Assembly (NCBI GenBank): GCA_003573635.1
Contig: QUTJ01031639.1
Coordinates: 1 to 13,896 of the forward strand
Source of the DNA: Goniomonas avonlea
Lineage: Eukaryota > Cryptophyceae > Goniomonadida > Goniomonadaceae
Direction: 5' to 3'
Length of the DNA: 13,896 nt
Below are positions 8,637 through 13,896 of this stretch, in pieces. The notes under the pieces are model-generated. The model was not told where the DNA came from and made no database searches. It worked only from the letters and a program-made list of their open reading frames with translations. Made by a program: the position numbers and the translations under genes. The first letter of the stretch is position 1. Each line of letters begins with the position of its first letter.

Positions 8637-10400
8637 GACGCCGATGTCATGCGGACGTTGCTGAGTCTGTGATGACGTGTGTTGCACATGACTGAGCCGC
8701 TTGTTCTGACGCGCACGCACCTTGACAGTGTCATCAAACATTAGCTCCCTGAACGTGCCGTTGGGCACAGACGGCCAAAGACGCTGCGTCTCGTTGAGGC
8801 ACTTTGTCATAAGCTTGAGCTTGGGCAGGTCAGCATACTCCATGTCCCGCCCATGGATGGATGCGAAGAGCGCGTCAACCTCATCCTGGATCTCCTTCTG
8901 AAGGTCGGGGTGTCGCGCCATCTCGAAGCAGAACCAGGTCATGAGGTTGGCTGCGGTGAAGTGTAAGCCGTGCTGTACTAAGAACGTTCTGAACCCTTGG
9001 AGGGATCAAAGAGCTTGTCAGAGGGGGTTGAGAGCTTGTCAGAGGGGTTGACAGCTTGTCAGAGGGGGTGGAGGCGCACCCGTGGTGTCATGCCCAGCAA
9101 AGGCAAAGGTCGCGGCCGTGTCTCGCTGTGATATGGCGAGGTCTTGCCGCTCGCTCACTTTTAGATCCGCCAGGCGCTTAGACAGAGGCCCAGCGACTGG
9201 GCAGCCTGCGCCGCTGTGTGAGCATACACCTGTCGGGTCCGCGCGGACGTGGTGCACCAGTTGTGTAGGATTCGGTGGCAGAGGCATGGGCCAATGCTGG
9301 GCACTTGGCATGGTCAACAAACTCGAGAGAGGTAGCCCTGATGTACTTTCTCGACTGGTTGAACTGCTCGTACCCAATCTGCAAAAAACTCTCAATGCCG
9401 ACAGAGACAAGCGAGTCAGGCTCAGAGTTAGGCACGGTTTCGAAGCCAAATGCCAGATGGTCACAGCTCCCGCATTGTGGAGTTTTGACATACCCCGGAA
9501 GGCCCACTGAGCGCATCGGTGAAGGAGTTCCGGAGCTTTTTGTTGGTTTCCTCCATCTTCTCCTACAGGTACCGCTCGTGATGGTCCGCGCCGTGACAGG
9601 AGAACAGCAAGCGTACCTCAGGCATGTTGAAAAGGACAAGCTGGAGCTGAGCCATGGCCTCGTGCAGCAAAAATTCGTTCATATCAACTGCGACAGTACC
9701 ACCCTTGGACAAGTCCTTGAGCTTGGTTCCCGAGGCAAACTGTGCGCGCTGCACTGACACTGTTGACAGGTTGAGCGCTGGGACGAGGCAGACTCAGTGC
9801 GAGCTCACCAGGACACACGCGGGCAAGGCTGGAAAGTGGAAGAAATGCTTCGATCACGGAAGCTCGCTGCGCTCGCCAATGATCCAGGTCCGTGGTGCTG
9901 AGAACACCGTTCCCCAAGAACCCGACCTGGTAGGCTGCGCGCAAGAAGAGTCATCGAACTGCAAACCAAGATGGGACAGGCACACCTGGACTCTTTTTAA
10001 CATGGATCCGGCAAATTCGGGCAGCGTCATCTGGATGACCAAGCACCAGGAGGTTATCGATGTACGGCCCTTCGAGAGTCACCAAGAAAGCCGGCAAAAC
10101 GATGTTGGCGCTCAGAGTGCCCGCATAGCGCTGGCAGTACTCCTCATGGAGCAATATATTGTGGCCCAGAGAGAACCTCTGGAGCTGTTCCGCCATGATG
10201 TCTTTCTTACTTTTGTATTTGGGGTCTCTCAGAGGCCCCGGAAGATGGTCAGCTATGTTGTACGTCAGGCTCTTAGTGCGGTCGGGAATATGGTCGAGCA
10301 CTGCGACGATATTGCCCTTGCGTAACTCTCCGATAACATCGATCTGAGCAGCCGCAGGTTGAGGGGCAATGTGCCGTGCGAGAATTTCGACCCGCTGCAT
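7678..10400 (-). CDS. Cytochrome P450 monooxygenase, nine exons
   Basis: Exons on the minus strand: 10400-9986, 9934-9809, 9759-9617, 9562-9494, 9378-9305, 9213-9080, 8950-8721, 8368-8141 and 7869-7678, giving 536 aa. Introns are 51, 49, 54, 115, 91, 129, 352 and 271 nt. P450s are heme-thiolate enzymes that insert one oxygen atom into lipids, terpenoids or xenobiotics using a reductase partner. Landmarks in order: Pro-rich hinge DHLPGPLRDP (about 60-70), C-helix DHWRAQR, I-helix FAGHDTTANLMTW (AGHDTT about 314-319, split by an intron), K-helix ETQR (374-377), VPAGTQVQIP, FNPKRQW, heme loop FCPFTFKPRDCIGK (460-473, Cys470 as heme ligand) and the C-terminal helix NFAQMEARVI. The heme loop has Lys467 minus one, that is Lys466, where FxxGxRxCxG expects Gly. 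The start is the first Met after an in-frame stop at about 10458. No hydrophobic N-terminal anchor is seen. Exons 4-6 match the family least strongly, so their edges are the least certain. The overall pattern resembles clans that include CYP4, CYP86 and CYP97; no subfamily is assigned. Confidence 0.88.
8596..8636. repeat. (CA)n-(CT)n-(CA)n compound microsatellite in a P450 intron
   Basis: CACACACACA, then CTCTCTCTCT, then a second CA run of about 18 bases, all inside the 352-nt intron (8369-8720). The same intron holds an uninterrupted G run at about 8425-8435 and purine-rich stretches. Confidence 0.9.
9011..9072. repeat. Three 20-21-bp tandem repeats in a P450 intron
   Basis: Units start near 9011, 9032 and 9052 (GAGCTTGTCAGAGGGGGTTG and variants). 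They end 7 bases from the splice donor at 9079. The intron (8951-9079) interrupts the codon after the I-helix AGHDTT motif. Confidence 0.85.
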
Positions 10401-10619
10401 TTGTTTGGGCTCCCACAGAATTTGGCCGAAGACTTCGGTGAAGTTCGGTCACGGTTCCGGCGCCGCTCCCCATATGCGTATGAACCATTGATGTTATGTA
10501 TGAACCATTTTTATCGGTATCGGCGATGGTATCGAGTTTCTCCAAAGAGTGACAGTGACAACCGGATTGCCGTTCCCCACACAATCGACTTGCGGGAGTC
10601 ACTCGACACTTGAAGCACC
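10401..10619. promoter_or_regulatory. Divergent promoter between P450 and the repeat-protein gene
   Basis: A 219-bp gap between outward-facing start codons. It contains two perfect copies of GTATGAACCATT at 10478-10489 and 10498-10509, spaced exactly 20 bp. These are followed by a cluster of TATCGG/TATCG at about 10513-10535. Such same-face spacing suits a transcription-factor site, but that is inference. No TATA box was recognised. Confidence 0.55.
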
Positions 10620-13137
10620 ATGTCTTTGCGCGGCTCGGGGCGTTCCTCAGGACGGTTTGACAGTGGCAGCCGCGTGGTGGAGGTTGTGTCTACTCCACGC
10701 ACCCGTGTTGTGGAGTACGTCGAGGTCGAGCAGGAGCCCGTCGTTGTCGAAGAGACATACACTGAGGTAGAGCAGTATGAGTTTGAGGAGCCCGAGTCGG
10801 AAATCTCCCAGCACCAGCTCCAAGAGGTTTCGACGGTGGATGTTGAGGTCGAGGTCCACGAGTTGGCGACTCGGATGGCCAAGAAGACCGTCGAGCAAGC
10901 CGTCACTCACTTCAAGGTCGTCGAGGTGGAAGTCCCAGAAGTGCACACCTTTGTGCGTACGATCGAGGAGCCAGTGGTGACTTCACAGAAGGTTGTTCTG
11001 CTCGAGCCCAAGGAACGGAAGTACAAGAAAATGATCCGTAAGGTGCGCCCCGTGAGCAGTACCGCCGTCGTCGAGGAGCCGGTAACGAGAATTGCGATCG
11101 AAGAGATCGAGGTGCCAGAGACGGTCCTCCGGGTGGTTTCTGTGGAAGACCTTGTCACCGAAGTCGTGCGCTATGAGTATGATGTTCCAACGCACCGAGA
11201 GGTTGCAGAGATTGTGGAAACTCCCGTCACGCGCACCGTGAGGCACGCCGTCGAGGAACCTGTCACCCGCATGGTGACGCGCGAGGTGGATGTGCCTGAG
11301 ACAGTCATGCAAACCCGTATTGTTGAGGAGCCCGTTACATCAGTTCGGCGGTCGCAGAGAGACCTGGAAATTATTGAGGATGACGGACACACAAGAACGA
11401 TTCGCCATCGCGTGGAACCGAGGGACGAGGTTACAACCCATATGGTGCGCTCGAAAGTCGACGAGCCGGTGACGCGAATGGTCCGAAAGCAAATTCAAGA
11501 AAGGGTGCATTCAACCAATGTCCGGGAATATGATGAGCAGGTACCTTGTTCCGACTGCCCGAGATCTTACTCACACTCCTCCAGTACACAGAAATTCAGC
11601 GCCAGGAGCACATGAAGACAGAGCTCGCGTACGAGACACACGCAGTGGACTGTCCGGAGTCTCGCGTGGTCACTCGTGAGGTTCAGGTGCCAGCGTCGCA
11701 CCTGGTCCGCAGGGAGGTGGAAGTGGAGGTCCGTTTATTTGTTGCAGGCGGCATTTCACGAGTCCACACCCCTTCCATTGAAATCTCGATTCCAGTTCCT
11801 TGTTCTGCCCAGTCAATGTCCCCTCGTTCCACTGGTTCCCTTCCGAGATCCCCTGCACCTCTGCTCTCGCTCCTTTCTCGCCCTTCCAACCAATCGAGCC
11901 GAGACACGCATACTGAACACCTTCCACAGGTCACAGAGTTTGAGCCTCGCAAGGTCGACTTCCATTCAGTGGAAATTACCGAGGAGGAGGTCGAGTGCAT
12001 AGCGACAGATTTCGAGGAAAAGGTTGTTGAACTACCGCTGGTGGAGATGGTGCAGAAGCAGGTCAGCTCTCTCCCTCTCTCTCCTCTCTCGCCCTCCCCC
12101 CACCCAAGGCGCGCGTGTGTGTGATGCTGGACAACCGTTGACCTTGGCACGTGCCTCGTGTCGAGAGGGTAGTAGTATGGAGCGCGGGTGCGCGCGCGTG
12201 ATTTTTTTGAGTGCACAAGCCGCACGCACGAAACGTGTAGTTACGAAGTGCAGTGTTGCCCCCCCCCGTGCATCCCTTCCTACCGTTCCCCTCTTCGAAT
12301 GACCCGCATTCCCACTGTGACTTTACGCGGACTCTCGGATTAGCCACTTCCCATGGATAGAAGCACATCCATGGATACAACCATCTGCGGACTCCGAAGC
12401 AGCACACATCGCCACATTATCGCGTCACCACATTTGCGTTTGTTTCATGACACACCTCGCGCAGATTGAGTACCAGGACACCACCTTCCGCCTGGACCGC
12501 TACGAGTGCGCAGAGACGGAGGTGACGCCGTACGAGGTGCAGTACTCGGTGACCGAGAAGGTCACCAAGGTTGTCCAAATCCCACAGACAAAGAAAGTGT
12601 CGCGCACAGTGGACCTGCACACCGTCAAGATGGTCAGCAAGGTCGTCGACGTCCCACACGAGCGACGGGTCCGAAAGGTCAGTTTTCGCACAGTTTTCGC
12701 ACTTGCAGTTGTAGTTTCCCACTTCAGCAGTGTTTCCGCAGTTTTCGCAGAGTTTTCGCCCACATGCAGTTTCCCCACAGNTTCCNCNGTTTCAGCAGTG
12801 CTTCCGCAGTTTNCGCACAGGCTTCGCGCGGTTTCAGAGACGTTCGCACAGTTGTGGTGCTAGTGTCATGGGTGTGTACGAGAGACCACATTGCTCAATA
12901 ATCACACACACACGCGCGCGCGCGCGCGCGTCTAACCTGTGGCAACAGGAGCTCCAGCAGCAGCGCGAGCGGGTTGTCGTGGCCTCCCCCCGCCAAGAGC
13001 GGGTGATCGTCTCCCCCCGCTCCGAGCGCCGCGTCATTGTAGAGTCACATCCCCGTGTAGATTCCCGCGAACGTGTTGTGTCTGCCCCGCTCTCTGCTCG
13101 CAGTCGCGGTTCCCGGCACTCTGGCTTGTGGGCTTAG
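10620..13137 (+). CDS. Alveolin/articulin-like Val-Glu-Arg repeat protein, five exons
   Basis: Exons 10620-11540, 11585-11728, 11930-12061, 12465-12677 and 12949-13137 (532 aa). Introns are 44, 201, 403 and 271 nt. After a Ser/Gly/Arg head (residues 1-20), nearly the whole chain alternates Val/Ile with Glu/Arg/Lys and is broken by Pro. Recurrent phrases are EEPVTRMV (four or more times), VEVPEVHTFVRTIEEP, EVDVPETVMQTRIVEEP and VVQIPQTKKVSRTVD. The pattern closely resembles the charged repeats of alveolins (alveolate cortex and related protist epiplasm proteins) and articulins, which form a sheet under the plasma membrane. The tail (about 471-532) has ERVVVASP/ERVIVSP repeats, then Arg/Ser-rich sequence ending HSGLWA. 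No signal peptide or membrane segment is seen, which suits a peripheral cytoskeletal protein. The 201-nt second intron is a multiple of three without stops, so it could be retained; its Ser/Pro-rich reading is unlike the rest, so I treat it as an intron. Assignment rests on composition and repeats, not on a catalytic signature. Confidence 0.75.
12678..12948. repeat. Degenerate CAGTTTTCGCA repeats and four unresolved bases in the last intron
   Basis: The intron is largely repeats of an approximately 11-12-nt unit (CAGTTTTCGCA, GCAGTTTCCGCAG). It contains N at 12781, 12786, 12788 and 12813, suggesting that the assembly merged near-identical copies. Copy number here should not be trusted. The intron ends GTGGCAACAG before exon 5. 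Confidence 0.75.
12903..12930. repeat. (CA)n-(CG)n alternating tract
   Basis: CACACACACA runs directly into about 18 bases of alternating CG, close to the acceptor of the last intron. It is a pure alternating pyrimidine-purine tract. Confidence 0.85.
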
Positions 13138-13714
13138 GTAATGACTAGCGAGTGTGCGGGCCTGATGTTGGGCCCATATGCGAGTCGACAGCCAAACGAT
13201 GATTGATTTCAGTTCGCTGTCATACGCATGGCGACTTGTGATGGTGTGTGGTTCGTGTGTGCTTGGAACGGGATGGGGCGCATATGAGAAAGATGTCGAG
13301 CTTTCAGTAAATAACCTTGGCTCATTTCATCACCCCCACCATTTGTTTATTCGAGATATCTGAGAAATAAAGGACGAGCGCTCACGGCATCGTCTAGGCA
13401 GCCAGACACAGGCAGACAGACAGACAGAGACAGATCATTCAAGCCCACTAGGAACTGCATGCCTAGAGGCAAAGGAGAGAAAGATAGGCCCTGAGGACTC
13501 AGTGCATCTCAAGTGTATTTCAAGGTGTCTCCATATCTGGCAGCACCAGAATTCTTGCCTCGGAGAATTCAACAGAAAATCGCCAGAGTTCCACAGACTA
13601 CAGTTCAACGGGCCGTATATACAACGCCTGGCCTCATATTGCCACCCTACACCGACACTATCCTATGGCTGGACTAAGCTGGTTCTGGAGCATATGACGT
13701 CCTTCGGTGCGCGC
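13138..13714. other. Right flank of the repeat-protein gene, no gene seen
   Basis: This is the 3' untranslated region and flanking DNA. It includes CAGACA simple sequence at about 13405-13432, similar to that at the left end of the window. A 71-codon open frame at 13502-13717 has no protein-like features that I can defend. Confidence 0.5.
13366..13371 (+). terminator. Candidate polyadenylation signal AATAAA
   Basis: A perfect AATAAA about 230 bases after the stop codon of the repeat-protein gene, in an AT-rich patch that follows CATTTGTTTATTCG. An earlier AGTAAATAA at about 13306-13314 is an alternative. Whether this organism uses AATAAA is not known from the window. Confidence 0.4.
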
Positions 13715-13852
13715 TAGCGGTCAGCTACCGCGTAGATGACTTCGGCAGCGAGCCTGGACACCTGAGGATACATACGCAGAGATCGACGTCGCAGCATTAG
13801 CGGTCAGCTACTGCGTATAGACAACGTCGGCAGCGAGCCTGGACACCTCAAG
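13715..13852. repeat. 83-bp-period repeat with a conserved small hairpin
   Basis: Copy 1 is 13715-13766 and copy 2 is 13798-13852. Both begin TAGCGGTCAGCTAC and both contain CGGCAGCGAGCCTGGACACCT; the stretch between differs by a few changes and a small indel. Each starts with an inverted repeat around the loop CAGCT: GCGGT/ACCGC at 13717-13731 and GCGGT/ACTGC at 13800-13814. The array may continue beyond the window. Confidence 0.75.
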
Positions 13853-13896
13853 GCCAGAACTGTGATGAGGGAGTCATGCCAGCCGAGAGGGCAAGA

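Noticed and set aside
9379-9493. Coding reading of the 115-nt P450 intron (SCDHLAFGFETV)
   Set aside because: It resembles P450 text slightly, but its upstream junction has no suitable donor and acceptor in phase, whereas GTATGT and TTTTTTGCAG border it well.
13502-13717. 71-codon open frame in the right flank
   Set aside because: It has no domain and runs into the 83-bp repeat. It is probably chance.
1-13896. Prokaryotic operon, prophage or transposon
   Set aside because: There are no ribosome-binding sites, integrase or transposase. Every gene needs GT-AG splicing and the families are eukaryotic.

Overview
This window is nuclear DNA of a microbial eukaryote, a protist or alga whose lineage I cannot name. 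All six genes need GT-AG splicing to read as proteins, and many introns are only 43-63 nt. The products are eukaryotic: a LARP1-type DM15 protein, the kinetochore protein MIS12, a secreted copper-monooxygenase-like protein, a microsomal-type cytochrome P450 and an alveolin/articulin-like cytoskeletal repeat protein. The last hints at a cell with an epiplasm or cortical alveoli. Exon models were built by hand, taking the family match, the splice sites and codon phase together. Every model closes in frame, but no transcript was available.

Layout, left to right, with strictly alternating strands: (1) 94-2212 minus, LARP1-type protein, eight exons; (2) 2369-3286 plus, Ser/Pro-rich protein with a possible SH3/Tudor-like C-terminus, three exons; (3) 3641-4881 minus, MIS12, six exons; (4) 5142-6923 plus, secreted SURNod19-like protein with a C-terminal DOMON-like domain, two exons; (5) 7678-10400 minus, cytochrome P450, nine exons; (6) 10620-13137 plus, Val/Glu/Arg repeat protein, five exons. 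Genes 1/2, 3/4 and 5/6 are head-to-head over 156, 260 and 219 bp, so each pair probably shares a two-way promoter. Genes 2/3 and 4/5 are tail-to-tail. The rest is low-complexity and tandem-repeat DNA, including an 83-bp-period repeat at the right edge.

Nothing suggests that the six genes act in one pathway: they cover mRNA control, kinetochore assembly, extracellular redox chemistry, oxidative metabolism and cell cortex. The most interesting items are as follows. The SURNod19-like protein has candidates for all six copper ligands of the PHM/DBH monooxygenases. The LARP1-type protein appears to lack the La module. The P450 has Lys in place of a conserved Gly in its heme loop. Introns are short at the 5' ends of genes and long and repeat-filled at the 3' ends.
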